A DNA stretch of 22,481 nucleotides from JAFNAG01 sp041501225 (GTDB taxonomy: Bacteria > Acidobacteriota > UBA6911). Shown piece after piece: positions 15,100 through 22,481 of the stretch (the first letter of the stretch is position 1; each line of letters starts with the position of its first letter). Location: the NCBI GenBank assembly GCA_041501225.1, contig JBGQNR010000087.1, forward strand, positions 1 to 22,481. The letters run 5' to 3'. A program made the translations under genes and the position numbers. A model generated the notes under the pieces. The model searched no databases. It had not been told where the DNA came from and saw nothing but the letters and a program-made list of their open reading frames with translations.

Positions 15100-15240
15100 T
15101 CAGCTCCCTGTGGCTTCGGCCCAGACCTTCCGCAACCACAGCAACTCTTCGTTGTTGAGGATCAGGCCGATGGCTTGGCCGCCAACGACATGGTACGTTT
15201 GCCAGTCGACATCGGAACCCTTCGGAGTGCCTTTCCCCAT
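15100..15240 (-). CDS. Possible 46-residue protein downstream of the Asp-box gene
   Basis: A short minus-strand frame runs from the ATG at 15240 to TGA, with AGGA seven nt upstream and an in-frame stop just before. The product looks protein-like: a polar start, then VDWQTYHVVGGQAIGLILNN and EELLWLRKVWAEA, which would form an amphipathic helix. It has no signal peptide. It lies 72 nt downstream of the Asp-box protein gene on the same strand and may be co-transcribed. No family is recognised; it could also be the remnant tail of a longer lost gene. Confidence 0.4.
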   Translation of the reverse strand: MGKGTPKGSDVDWQTYHVVGGQAIGLILNNEELLWLRKVWAEATGS

Positions 15241-15312
15241 TCCGTAGTCCTACTCGTCGGCGGATGAAACGCCGCAAGGAGGTCACGGCGCCGAACCGCA
15301 CAGCAGCTGCCG

Positions 15313-17700
15313 TCACTTCACGGCAAGCACTTTCAGCGCGTCCATCACCCACATGCCGAGGCCGTAGGTCGCGATGACGATGACGTTGTCCCGCGGCTGG
15401 ATCTGCAAGTCGGACACTTCTACAGTCGGCAGGTTGGCGCCCAGAACGTTCCACTTCTGCCCGCCGTTGGTAGACACGTAGACGCCAAATTCATTCGCGG
15501 CGTAAAGGAGGTTGGGCGCGGTCGGATCCTCCCGAATGACATTGACGGATCCCGCGGGGATGTTCCCGACGATGCTCTTCCACGACTTGCCGTAGTCTGT
15601 AGACTTCCACAGGTACGGGGCAAAGTCGTCGTCTTCACGCCCGCGTTGGGCGAGGTACACGGTCGCGTCGTCGTACTTGGAGGCCACCAGGCGCGAGACC
15701 CACTTGCGCGCGGTAAAAGGCAAGGTTTTCGTCAACTCGGTCCACGTCTTGCCATCGTCCATCGTCACGTGCACGTGTCCGTCGTCCGTGCCGACGTAGA
15801 GGAGCCCCGCCCTGCGCGGCGATTCCGCGATCTGTGTGATGGTCTGATACGGAATTGCAAACGGATTCACACCCATCTGCGCCGGATTGTTGTCGGTAAG
15901 GTCGCCGCTGATCCGCTCCCACGTGTCGCCGCGATCCTTTGAGCGATACACGAACTGGTAGCCCGCATAGATCGTGTTGTGATCGAACTGCGAAACGATG
16001 ATCGGCGCCATCCATTGGGCGCGCAGTTCCGGCTCGCCCGGCCCGATCTTCGGCCGGATGTCTTTGCCGCGGCCGCCGCCACCCCCGCGCCCTGCCGCCG
16101 CTGCTGCTTGCGGACTCAAGTCCGTGCGCGTGAAGTTGCCATAGTAGCCGTGTGAGTAGACGATGTTGGGATCCGTCGGATCGATGGCCTGGTTGCTCCC
16201 CTCCCCGCCGGGCGCGCTTTGCCAATTGAGCAGTTTCAGGGTGTCGCGACCTTTGCTCAAGTCGAGCGCCACACGACGGCTGCCGGTGTCCTGGATGGAG
16301 CCGTAGATGTAAAACGGTGTTTGGTTGTCGACTTCCACGTTGTAGAACTGCGTGCCCTGGATGCCGGATGCGGGCTTCCTCGTCAACCCGCCGTCCTGCG
16401 TCATGATGAAACCGCTATCGGCAGCGACGTAAGTGACCTTCGCATCGGCCGGATCGATCCACATGCGATGGTTGTCGCCGCCGCCGGCCTGATACCTGGT
16501 AAACGTGGCGCCGCTGTCGTGTGACACGCTGACGCCCAACGCGAGGACGTAGACAGTGTTCTCGTCTTTAGTATCGACACGGATTTGCGTGAACACCCAG
16601 CTATACGTATTGCCGAGGCTCATCATGTTCAGCGCCGTCTCAGGAGTCTGGCCGCTCACCTTCCGCCAGGACTGGCCCTTGTTATCGCTGCGGAAAACTT
16701 CGAGACCCTTGATGATGTTGCTGCCGGGCGGAAGCAAACGCGTGTAGGCGTCACGTTCGCCGGGCTTGGCGGGCCGCCCCGTGTCGGAGCTGTCGATGAT
16801 GGCGTAAATCACGTTCGGGTTGGAGCGCGCGATGTCGATGCCCACGCGTCCGCGAAATTCGGCCGGCGTGAGCCCGTCGTTAATCGCTGTCCAGGTCTTC
16901 CCCGCGTCGGTTGTTTTCCAGACGCCGCCTTCATTAAAGCCCGGCTCGACGCGCGGATCGTTCCACTTCCTGCGGATGCGCTGCCACATCGCGGCGTAGA
17001 GCGTGTTGGGATCGGATGGGTCCATCACGAGATCCACCGCGCCCGTGTTGGGGCTGCGGTAGAAGACCTTCGCCCACGTCTTGCCGCCGTCAGCCGTCTT
17101 AAACACCCCGCGCATCTCGTTGGGCGTCCACTCGTGACCTGACGCCGCGACGTACACGATGTCCGGATTCGTGGGATGCACGAGGACGCGGCCGATGGTG
17201 CCGCTGTCGGTCAGGCCCATCTGGCGCCAGGTCTTGCCTGCATCAATCGACTTGTAGATGCCCGTTCCGGCGATGCCGGCGCGAAACAAATTGTCCTCGC
17301 CCGTGCCCACCCACACGATGTTGTGATCCGATGGCACAACCGCGACGTCGCCGATGCTCGCCGTGGCTTCGTGCTCGAAGATGGGCCGCCAGGTGTTGCC
17401 GCGGTCGTCGGACTTCCAGATGCCGCCGCTGGCGGCGCCTACATAGATTGTGCGCCGGCCGTTGTCGTCGGCTACGGCAATCGAAGTCATGCGCCCGGTG
17501 TTGTTGGCCGGACCGATCGACTGCCACGACAGCGCCTTGTAGGGCGAGGCCTCGGCCATCGCCTGGTGCGTGCTGAAAGCCTTGAGTTGAAACGCAGCAC
17601 CGGCCGGCGTCGGCGCCTGCGAATAGATAACCGGAACAGCCAATGCCGCAGCGCACGCAACCAGCGTGATCGCCCCCCGCCAGTATGATGTTCGACGCAT
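15313..17700 (-). CDS. Secreted Asp-box (BNR/VPS10-sortilin-like) beta-propeller protein
   Basis: This 795-residue protein begins at the ATG at 17700, with GGGAGGA five nt upstream. Residues 1-28 are a signal peptide ending near VIYSQA. The mature protein is built of Asp-box repeats (S/T-x-D-x-G-x-T-W). I count about eleven, including SDDRGNTW (97-104), SIDAGKTW (151-158), TADGGKTW (202-209), TTDAGKTW, SDNKGQSW, SKDRGDTW, TMDDGKTW and STDYGKSW, consistent with one or two large propellers of the sortilin/glycosyl-hydrolase-like class. A glycine-rich AAAAAGRGGGGGRG linker sits about two-thirds along. Such proteins are often labelled glycosyl hydrolases, but sialidase catalytic residues are not evident, so binding or scaffold roles are equally possible. 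They are abundant in Acidobacteriota. Confidence 0.9.
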   Translation of the reverse strand: MRRTSYWRGAITLVACAAALAVPVIYSQAPTPAGAAFQLKAFSTHQAMAEASPYKALSWQSIGPANNTGRMTSIAVADDNGRRTIYVGAASGGIWKSDDRGNTWRPIFEHEATASIGDVAVVPSDHNIVWVGTGEDNLFRAGIAGTGIYKSIDAGKTWRQMGLTDSGTIGRVLVHPTNPDIVYVAASGHEWTPNEMRGVFKTADGGKTWAKVFYRSPNTGAVDLVMDPSDPNTLYAAMWQRIRRKWNDPRVEPGFNEGGVWKTTDAGKTWTAINDGLTPAEFRGRVGIDIARSNPNVIYAIIDSSDTGRPAKPGERDAYTRLLPPGSNIIKGLEVFRSDNKGQSWRKVSGQTPETALNMMSLGNTYSWVFTQIRVDTKDENTVYVLALGVSVSHDSGATFTRYQAGGGDNHRMWIDPADAKVTYVAADSGFIMTQDGGLTRKPASGIQGTQFYNVEVDNQTPFYIYGSIQDTGSRRVALDLSKGRDTLKLLNWQSAPGGEGSNQAIDPTDPNIVYSHGYYGNFTRTDLSPQAAAAAGRGGGGGRGKDIRPKIGPGEPELRAQWMAPIIVSQFDHNTIYAGYQFVYRSKDRGDTWERISGDLTDNNPAQMGVNPFAIPYQTITQIAESPRRAGLLYVGTDDGHVHVTMDDGKTWTELTKTLPFTARKWVSRLVASKYDDATVYLAQRGREDDDFAPYLWKSTDYGKSWKSIVGNIPAGSVNVIREDPTAPNLLYAANEFGVYVSTNGGQKWNVLGANLPTVEVSDLQIQPRDNVIVIATYGLGMWVMDALKVLAVK

Positions 17701-17974
17701 GAGTTCCTCCCAGGATAGGCCTGCGCTTTAGAGCCTGATGGGTTGTTTTTGAACTGCCGGGGGGAGGATAGCATGAGTTGGCAAGGTTGCGGCTCAACAA
17801 ACTGCAGCCTCCCTCCCAAACCTGCTGTCGCTGCGTTGGTCCATGTTCTTCGGCGCTTCAACCGCAAAGGAAATTGAGTTGGGAAATTGCGCGACCCTGG
17901 CGCGACACGGTTCCGAAAAATTGGGACTTTATCGCTTCGCGTTCTGACAAGTTATTGTGGGATTTTAGGGTAGT

Positions 17975-18049
<75 letters not shown>

Positions 18050-18150
18050 CCCGTGCTTGAGGCCGACAGATAGTAGCAAAGCTGAGGGACCAGGGTCAAC
18101 GACTTTGAGCGTCAAAGCACAGCGGCAACAAAAAACCTTAACGCAGTCCC

Positions 18151-18181
18151 TCATGCGCGTGGCGCGCACCCAGGCGCATGA
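18151..18181. repeat. REP-like palindromic unit, copy 1
   Basis: TCATGCGC...GCGCATGA encloses GTGGCGCGCACC. A second copy lies 141 nt away; both are preceded by GCAGTC(C/G)C. The two units bracket the hairpin at 18202-18252. Confidence 0.65.
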
Positions 18182-18201
18182 AGATTAATGGCCTTTTTGA
18201 G

Positions 18202-18252
18202 GCAGCCACGAATGACACGAATGGGTAAGAAGTTCGTGCCATTCGTGGCTGC
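18202..18252. repeat. Perfect-type hairpin with 20-nt arms
   Basis: GCAGCCACGAATGACACGAA pairs with 18233-18252 at 19 of 20 positions, with an 11-nt loop. The arm contains a repeated CACGAA(T) unit. It lies in the geneless stretch between tRNA-Gly and yraN. Confidence 0.8.
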
Positions 18253-18291
18253 TTTTGCAGTTTTGAGGCGAGTCATTTTCGGAGCAGTCGC

Positions 18292-18324
18292 TCATGCGCG
18301 TGGCGCGCACCCTGCGACGCATGA
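18292..18324. repeat. REP-like palindromic unit, copy 2
   Basis: TCATGCG...CGCATGA with the same GTGGCGCGCACCC core as 18151-18181, two nt longer in the loop. Confidence 0.65.
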
Positions 18325-18345
18325 AAATGATGCAGTTCATAGCGT

Positions 18346-18409
18346 CTTCGAGTCTTAGAGTCTTAGTGGTTGAGCGGACTAGGAACCACTGAGACTCGAA
18401 GACTCCAAG
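18346..18409. repeat. Inverted repeat with 26-nt arms made of GAGTCTTAG-type units
   Basis: The left arm (18346-18371) and the reverse complement of the right arm (18384-18409) match at 23 of 26 positions; the loop is 12 nt. Each arm contains a repeated AGTCTT unit. It lies 88 nt after the yraN stop codon. Confidence 0.8.
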
Positions 18410-18497
18410 ACACTAAGAGCTATCTTCGGAGCAGGGAGCGCAGAGGGCGCGGAGAAGGTTCTGATGTTGGTACCAGATCTTCTTACGAACTGTGGTG

Positions 18498-18863
18498 TTA
18501 GAAAGCGTTGCGATACAGGTTGATTTCCTGCTCCCGGGTGCCCAGGGCGATCACCGAGACCACGTCGAAGCGGTAGGCGTATTGGCCGAGATCGTAGCGC
18601 GCCACGAACTCCTCGAGCGCCAGCCGCAGGCTCTGCTGTTTCTCCCAATCCACAAACTCCCAGGGATCGCCGAATGCGCGCGAGGCACGGGTTTTGACCT
18701 CGATACAAACCAGCACATTCCCCTCCAGGGCAATCAAGTCGATTTCACCCCGGCGCGCCTGGAACCGGCGCGCCAAAATGTCAAACCGCTGCTTCATAAG
18801 GTAACGGCAGGCGACACGCTCTCCTTTTCGCCCCACGAGCTGATGCGGCGCTGTCATGCTCAT
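18498..18863 (-). CDS. yraN: YraN family (UPF0102) putative endonuclease
   Basis: The 121-residue product has the full YraN/UPF0102 pattern: GRKGERVACRYLMKQRFDIL (11-30), then the PD-(D/E)xK-like core RRGEIDLIA (38-46) and VCIEVKTR (52-59) with Glu40, Asp42, Glu55 and Lys57 as the expected metal/catalytic set, and a KQQSLRLALEEFV helix. It is predicted to be a cytoplasmic nuclease, and its biological role remains uncertain. The Met at 18857 is an alternative start; no ribosome binding site is obvious. It lies 61 nt downstream of cysS on the same strand, probably in the same transcript. Confidence 0.92.
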   Translation of the reverse strand: MSMTAPHQLVGRKGERVACRYLMKQRFDILARRFQARRGEIDLIALEGNVLVCIEVKTRASRAFGDPWEFVDWEKQQSLRLALEEFVARYDLGQYAYRFDVVSVIALGTREQEINLYRNAF

Positions 18864-18924
18864 ATAGTTTCAGCAGGTCAGTGGTTATTTCAACTGGGGG
18901 AAAAATCGCAGCGCGGGCCTGATT

Positions 18925-20319
18925 TCAGCGGATGCGCTTCGAGCGCATGCCGTCCTTGGTGTCCTCGATCTGGATGCCCTGGGAGAGGAGCCATGCGCGG
19001 ATCCGATCCGCTTCGGCAAAATCGCGGCGCTTGCGCGCGGCCTGGCGTTCTTCGATCTGTTTCATGATTTCTGCGTCGAGTAGAGCAGGCTGCGCCCGCA
19101 GAATTCCCAAAACACGATTCATTTCGGTGAGCAGGCCGATGGCAACGCGCGCGTCGCCCCCGGTCATGGATCCCTGTTCGTCGCGTTGATAGGTGGAGCG
19201 CACGAAATCAAAAATGACGGCAAGCGCGGCGGATGTGTTGAGGTCGTCGTCCATCGCTTCGATGAACTGTTGACGCACAGCTTCGACACTGGCAGCCATG
19301 TCCGTACCTGGCTCGCCCGGGCCAGATTTCTCCCGCATGCGCGCCAGGAAGTCCTCCAGACGCCGCACCGAGGCTTCCGCCTGATGCAATCCGTCGGTGG
19401 TGAAATTCAGCTGGCGGCGGTAGTTGACCGACAACAGCAGGTAGCGGATCGCCGCCGGGGCATGTCCGGCAGCAAGAAGATCGCGCAGGGTAAAAAAGTT
19501 CCCCTTCGATTTTGCCATCTTCTCGCCCTCGACCAGCAGGAATTCGGAATGCACCCAGTAGCGCACGAAAGTCTGCCCGGTCGCCGCCTCGCTCTGCGCG
19601 ATCTCGTTCTCGTGGTGAGGGAAGATCAAATCCACGCCGCCGCAATGAAGGTCGAGGGTAGGCCCGAGATATTTCATGCTCATCGCGGAGCATTCGATAT
19701 GCCATCCCGGCCGGCCCGGTCCCAGCTCGGTTTCCCAGAAATCCTCGCCTTCCTTGCGCGCCTTCCAGAGCACAAAGTCCCTGGCATCATCTTTCCTCTC
19801 GTACTCGTCGGTGTCGACCCGGCCCGCCGCTTGCATGCCGGAGAAATCCTTCTTGCTCAGGTTGCCGTACCGGGGAAAGCTCGCGATGCTGAAATAGACC
19901 GAGCCTTCTCTGCGGTAAGTGTGGCCCTTCTCCTCCAACTGACGGATCAGTTTTACCATTTCGGGGATATGGTCGGTGGCGCGCGGCAGCAGCGCCGGCA
20001 ATTCAATGTGCAGCACCTTGGCGTCCTCCAGGAATGCCTCGGTGTACTTCTGCGTGTAGTCCTTGAGACTCACCCCCTGTTCGTGGGCATTGCGGATCGT
20101 TTTGTCGTCGACGTCGGTGATGTTCATGACGTGCACGAGTCTGTAGTTGCGGTAACGCAAGTACCGGGTCAAAAGGTCCTGAAAAACAAAGGTGCGAAAA
20201 TTGCCGATGTGGGCAAAGTCATAGACCGTAGGGCCGCAGGTATAGACGTGCACCTCATCCTCTTTTAACGGATGGAACTCCTCCTTTTTCCCGGTAAACG
20301 TGTTGAAAAGCATCAACAT
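18925..20319 (-). CDS. cysS: Cysteinyl-tRNA synthetase
   Basis: This 464-residue class I aminoacyl-tRNA synthetase charges tRNA-Cys in the cytoplasm. The CGPTVYDFAHIGNFR block (28-42) contains the HIGH-type motif (HIGN) and the zinc ligand Cys28. The other zinc ligands fit Cys210 (WHIECSAMS) and His235/Glu239 (PHHENEIAQSE). The KMSKS loop is KMAKSKGN (267-274). The C-terminal helical DALR-type domain and the anticodon-binding tail (ERQAARKRRDFAEADRIRAW) are complete, so length is normal. GGAGA stands six nt before the chosen ATG; the Met at residue 3 is an alternative. yraN follows 61 nt downstream. Confidence 0.97.
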   Translation of the reverse strand: MLMLFNTFTGKKEEFHPLKEDEVHVYTCGPTVYDFAHIGNFRTFVFQDLLTRYLRYRNYRLVHVMNITDVDDKTIRNAHEQGVSLKDYTQKYTEAFLEDAKVLHIELPALLPRATDHIPEMVKLIRQLEEKGHTYRREGSVYFSIASFPRYGNLSKKDFSGMQAAGRVDTDEYERKDDARDFVLWKARKEGEDFWETELGPGRPGWHIECSAMSMKYLGPTLDLHCGGVDLIFPHHENEIAQSEAATGQTFVRYWVHSEFLLVEGEKMAKSKGNFFTLRDLLAAGHAPAAIRYLLLSVNYRRQLNFTTDGLHQAEASVRRLEDFLARMREKSGPGEPGTDMAASVEAVRQQFIEAMDDDLNTSAALAVIFDFVRSTYQRDEQGSMTGGDARVAIGLLTEMNRVLGILRAQPALLDAEIMKQIEERQAARKRRDFAEADRIRAWLLSQGIQIEDTKDGMRSKRIR

Positions 20320-20407
20320 ATTTGTCTCCGCAACAAGGAACGCAGGTTACTATCCCAGGAGCGCTGAGTCAAGAATACCCCTTACCGACCTCCGAAAGAA
20401 AAACTCA

Positions 20408-20499
20408 GAATTAAGAATATAGAATTAAGAATACAGAACAAGCCTCGAGCCATCCCAGCAGAAGCCCATTCTGTATTCTGAATTCTGCATTCTGAATTC
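20408..20499. repeat. 92-bp inverted repeat with 31-nt AT-rich arms
   Basis: The left arm (20408-20438) and the reverse complement of the right arm (20469-20499) match at about 27 of 31 positions. Each arm is a run of AGAATT(A/C)AGAATA-type units. The 30-nt loop is GC-rich. It is located 37 nt after the glycosyltransferase stop codon and 88 nt upstream of cysS. Confidence 0.8.
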
Positions 20500-20508
20500 G
20501 CTCCTTTG

Positions 20509-20536
20509 GTCGGAAGTCGGATGTCGGATGTCGGAT
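20509..20536. repeat. Four tandem heptads GTCGGA(T/A)
   Basis: GTCGGAA is followed by three exact GTCGGAT copies, ending at the base next to the glycosyltransferase stop codon. This is a small microsatellite-like array. Confidence 0.75.
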
Positions 20537-22162
20537 TCAACGGCGGTGAAATCGGGCCTGCAGGAGGCGGAGCTTGCCTTGCTCGGCCAATCGATTGACC
20601 GAGAGCTCGGGCATTTTTTCGAGATCCCGGGCCAGCTGTTCTGTCGTGACAACCAGGAAGTTAGACTGTTTTTGCGCATATTCCAACAGGGCGTTCGGGT
20701 CGGTAATGTTCGCGTCGATTCGATAGCCGGTGTAATAGTAAAGCGTGTGGTCGAAATAGGAGAACGTGACGATCGGCACTTTCCCCGTGCTTGCGGCCAG
20801 TGCCTTCCCGGCAATGTCGTGAGCGGAGTTGTATTCCGCCAGGGGGGCAAATCCGAACTGAGTCACAGCCAGGAGCACCACCACTCCCTGCACTGCTGTA
20901 GCATAAACCGCGCCGCGAAGGTTGCCGCGGCGCGCCAGCCAGAACACGGTCAGCGCCGGCAACGCCACGGCCACCGCCAGAATCAGGCCCGCGTGCCATG
21001 TATCTTGATAGGTCTGCCACATAATGACGGGTAGTGCGATAGCCAACCCCAGCGAAAAAACCAAATAGATCCAGGGCGTGCCTTTCAGTTTCACTGGGGC
21101 CTCGGGCCTCTGCGTCAGCTCCGTTAGGCCGCGGCCCAGCAGCAGGGCGATGGGAGGCAAAGAGGGCAGGACGTAGCCGGGCAGCTTCGAGCTCGAGAGC
21201 GAAAAGAACAGGAAAGGGAACAGAGCCCAGCAGGTCAGGAAAAGGACGCTTCGATCCCAGGTGCGCAGGTCAAAGCTCCGGAGCCGGGGACGGCCGCGAA
21301 CCAGAGCCGGCAGCCAGCCGCTCCATGGGAATAGGAGCCCCAGCATGATCGGCAGGAAATAGAAAAACGGCTGATCATGGTGGTGCACCTCGGTAACATA
21401 GCGGGCGAAATTATGATTGATCAAAAAGCTTGCGATGAAGGAGAAGCCGTTTTCCTTGAACGCCAGCCAATGCCAGGGGAGTGCCACAGCCAATGCAATT
21501 GCCGCACCCGAAATAACATGCAATTTCTTAAGGCACCCCCCCTGCTCATCCAGAGTCCAAAAGAACATTAGAATCCCAGCGGTGAGCACGAAGGCGACCG
21601 GGCCTTTGGCCAATACCGCCAAGCCGAGAAGAGCGTAAGCCACCCAGATCCCCCACCGAGCCAGCCCGTCCTTGAGGACGGCAACCGCCATCAGGGCGAA
21701 CGCAATGGTGAAGCAGGCCATCATGGGCATGTCGGGGGTCGCGCTGCGGCCGAATGCACAGTAACCGATGGCCGTGAGCATAATCAGCCCGCTCATCCAT
21801 CCGGCCCGGCGCGACCAGAGCTTGGATCCAAGCCATAGAACCGCAGCGGCGGCGAGCAGCGCGCAGACAGCCGGGCCATAGCGGGCGGAGGCTTCGCTAA
21901 CGCCGAAGACGCGGTAGATTAAGATCGTGATCCAGTAGTAAAGAGGCGGTTTCTCGAGCCACGGGTATCCCTGCAATACAGGCGTGACCCATCTTCCCGC
22001 CCGGTTCATCTCTTCGGCGATGCGTGCGTAGCGGCATTCGTCATTGCCGAGGAAGGGAAGCGATCCGATGCGGAAAAATAGCGTGCCCAGTGCCGTCAAG
22101 CCCAGGAGTAAATAAGAACCGGCTGCGCTACGAACTACCTTCTTGGTCACGGCGCTTATCAT
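20537..22162 (-). CDS. GT39/ArnT-like membrane glycosyltransferase
   Basis: This 541-residue polytopic protein belongs to the GT-C fold. Early motifs are LGNDECRYARIAEEM (38-52), with the acidic catalytic pair Asp41/Glu42 in the first outer loop, and GYPWLEKPPLYYW (65-77), typical of the PMT/ArnT group that uses polyprenyl-phosphate sugars. About ten to twelve hydrophobic helices follow to residue 440, then a soluble C-terminal domain. Likely roles are transfer of a sugar to lipid A, a protein or a surface glycan on the periplasmic side; the acceptor cannot be read. The ribosome binding site is weak. It is transcribed in the same direction as groEL, but a strong terminator separates them. Confidence 0.9.
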   Translation of the reverse strand: MISAVTKKVVRSAAGSYLLLGLTALGTLFFRIGSLPFLGNDECRYARIAEEMNRAGRWVTPVLQGYPWLEKPPLYYWITILIYRVFGVSEASARYGPAVCALLAAAAVLWLGSKLWSRRAGWMSGLIMLTAIGYCAFGRSATPDMPMMACFTIAFALMAVAVLKDGLARWGIWVAYALLGLAVLAKGPVAFVLTAGILMFFWTLDEQGGCLKKLHVISGAAIALAVALPWHWLAFKENGFSFIASFLINHNFARYVTEVHHHDQPFFYFLPIMLGLLFPWSGWLPALVRGRPRLRSFDLRTWDRSVLFLTCWALFPFLFFSLSSSKLPGYVLPSLPPIALLLGRGLTELTQRPEAPVKLKGTPWIYLVFSLGLAIALPVIMWQTYQDTWHAGLILAVAVALPALTVFWLARRGNLRGAVYATAVQGVVVLLAVTQFGFAPLAEYNSAHDIAGKALAASTGKVPIVTFSYFDHTLYYYTGYRIDANITDPNALLEYAQKQSNFLVVTTEQLARDLEKMPELSVNRLAEQGKLRLLQARFHRR

Positions 22163-22177
22163 ACACTACCAGGCCAA

Positions 22178-22218
22178 AATACAAAGGGCTCCGGTGGTTG
22201 GCCAGAGCCCTTTGTATT
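22178..22218 (-). terminator. Rho-independent terminator of groEL
   Basis: AATACAAAGGGCTCCGG pairs with CCAGAGCCCTTTGTATT across a 7-nt loop: 17 bp with one mismatch. On the minus strand the stem is followed by TTTTGG. It lies 68 nt after the groEL stop and 16 nt before the glycosyltransferase start, and is nearly symmetrical, so it could act in both directions. Confidence 0.8.
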
Positions 22219-22285
22219 CGAACTGAAAACGCCTCAAAGGCACCGATGAAATCCTCGGGGCCTCCGTGGTCTTGACCGGCTGTGA

Positions 22286-22481
22286 TTAGTACATGCCGCC
22301 CATGCCGCCGCCTCCGGGAGGCATGGCAGGAGTCTTTTCTTCTTCCTTGACCTCGCAAACAAGAGCTTCGGTCGTCAGCAGGAGAGCTGCGATCGAGGCT
22401 GCGTTCTGCAGCGCCGTGCGCGTCACCTTCGTCGGATCGATGACTCCGGCCGCCACGAGGTCTTCGTACGTCTCGGTGTCG
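22286..22481 (-). CDS. groEL: GroEL chaperonin, C-terminal fragment (gene continues beyond the window)
   Basis: The last 64 codons of groEL are present. They contain DPTKVTRTALQNAASIAALL and LLTTEALVCEVKE, the conserved closing helix of the equatorial domain, and end with the Met/Gly-rich tail PPGGGGMGGMY typical of cytosolic 60-kDa chaperonins. The final Tyr after GGM is slightly unusual, as many end in GGMGGMxF or GGMGGM. The ATP site and apical domain lie outside the window. Confidence 0.97.
   Translation of the reverse strand, partial: DTETYEDLVAAGVIDPTKVTRTALQNAASIAALLLTTEALVCEVKEEEKTPAMPPGGGGMGGMY

Noticed and set aside
14899..15267. 122-residue plus-strand frame after the DinB gene
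   Set aside because: It starts inside the inverted repeat and has no domain; the opposite strand has a better-supported 46-residue frame.
19186..20268. 360-residue plus-strand open frame opposite cysS
   Set aside because: It is the antisense of a complete cysteinyl-tRNA synthetase with all motifs; its product is Arg/His-rich without domains. High GC content makes such shadows common.
20509..20536. Heptad array as a possible CRISPR or iteron site
   Set aside because: Units are only 7 nt with no spacers and only four copies; it is too short for CRISPR, and no replication gene is near to support iterons.

Overview
This 22.5 kb, GC-rich window reads like a chromosomal segment of a soil or sediment Acidobacteriota-type bacterium. 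That is an inference from gene content, not a proven placement. The pointers are a serine/threonine kinase fused to a PD40/TolB-like propeller, a large secreted Asp-box (BNR) protein, secreted DUF1080, discoidin-like and acetamidase-type proteins, a Gfo/Idh-type leader, a DUF433/DUF5615 toxin-antitoxin pair, and many degenerate intergenic palindromes. No phage, plasmid backbone, CRISPR array or complete insertion sequence is visible.

Layout. 1-2313: C-terminal part of the kinase-propeller gene. 2443-3233: an orphan RHH antitoxin-like gene converging on a DUF433/DUF5615 module. 3234-3678: a hairpin-rich gap containing a decayed copy of the next gene's leader. 3679-4599: secreted DUF1080 protein, with an inverted repeat forming its C-terminus. 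4612-7039: an AGE-family sugar 2-epimerase and a PfkB/RfaE-like sugar kinase, divergent. 7326-8177: membrane-anchored alpha/beta hydrolase. 8324-10418 (minus strand): a discoidin-like secreted protein, a sugar isomerase/epimerase TIM barrel, and a stub of a Gfo/Idh-type oxidoreductase. 10419-11617: a gap with two decayed transposase fragments (an integrase-type and an IS91-type). 11618-13925 (minus): secreted acetamidase/formamidase, a divergent aldo/keto reductase, and a truncated CPBP-like membrane protein. 14195-14680: DinB-like protein. 15100-17700 (minus): a possible 46-residue ORF and a 795-residue Asp-box protein. 17975-18049: tRNA-Gly(GCC). 18498-22481 (minus): YraN, cysteinyl-tRNA synthetase, a GT39/ArnT-like glycosyltransferase, and the C-terminus of GroEL with its terminator.

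How the genes relate. Most are single transcription units rather than one operon. A loose theme is carbohydrate handling: DUF1080, AGE epimerase, PfkB kinase, TIM-barrel isomerase and the Gfo/Idh stub. DUF1080, Gfo/Idh and TIM-barrel proteins are known partners in 3-keto-sugar metabolism, but here they are scattered and the oxidoreductase is missing its catalytic body.

The most unusual feature is not a gene. At least six long imperfect inverted repeats (arms about 16-32 nt) and several weaker ones lie just downstream of stop codons. They share architecture but mostly not sequence, and their arms are often built from short degenerate repeats. One has been absorbed into the DUF1080 reading frame. 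I see no clearly new multi-gene defence or biosynthetic system; the palindromes, the gene fragments and the orphan toxin-antitoxin pieces are what merit a second look.
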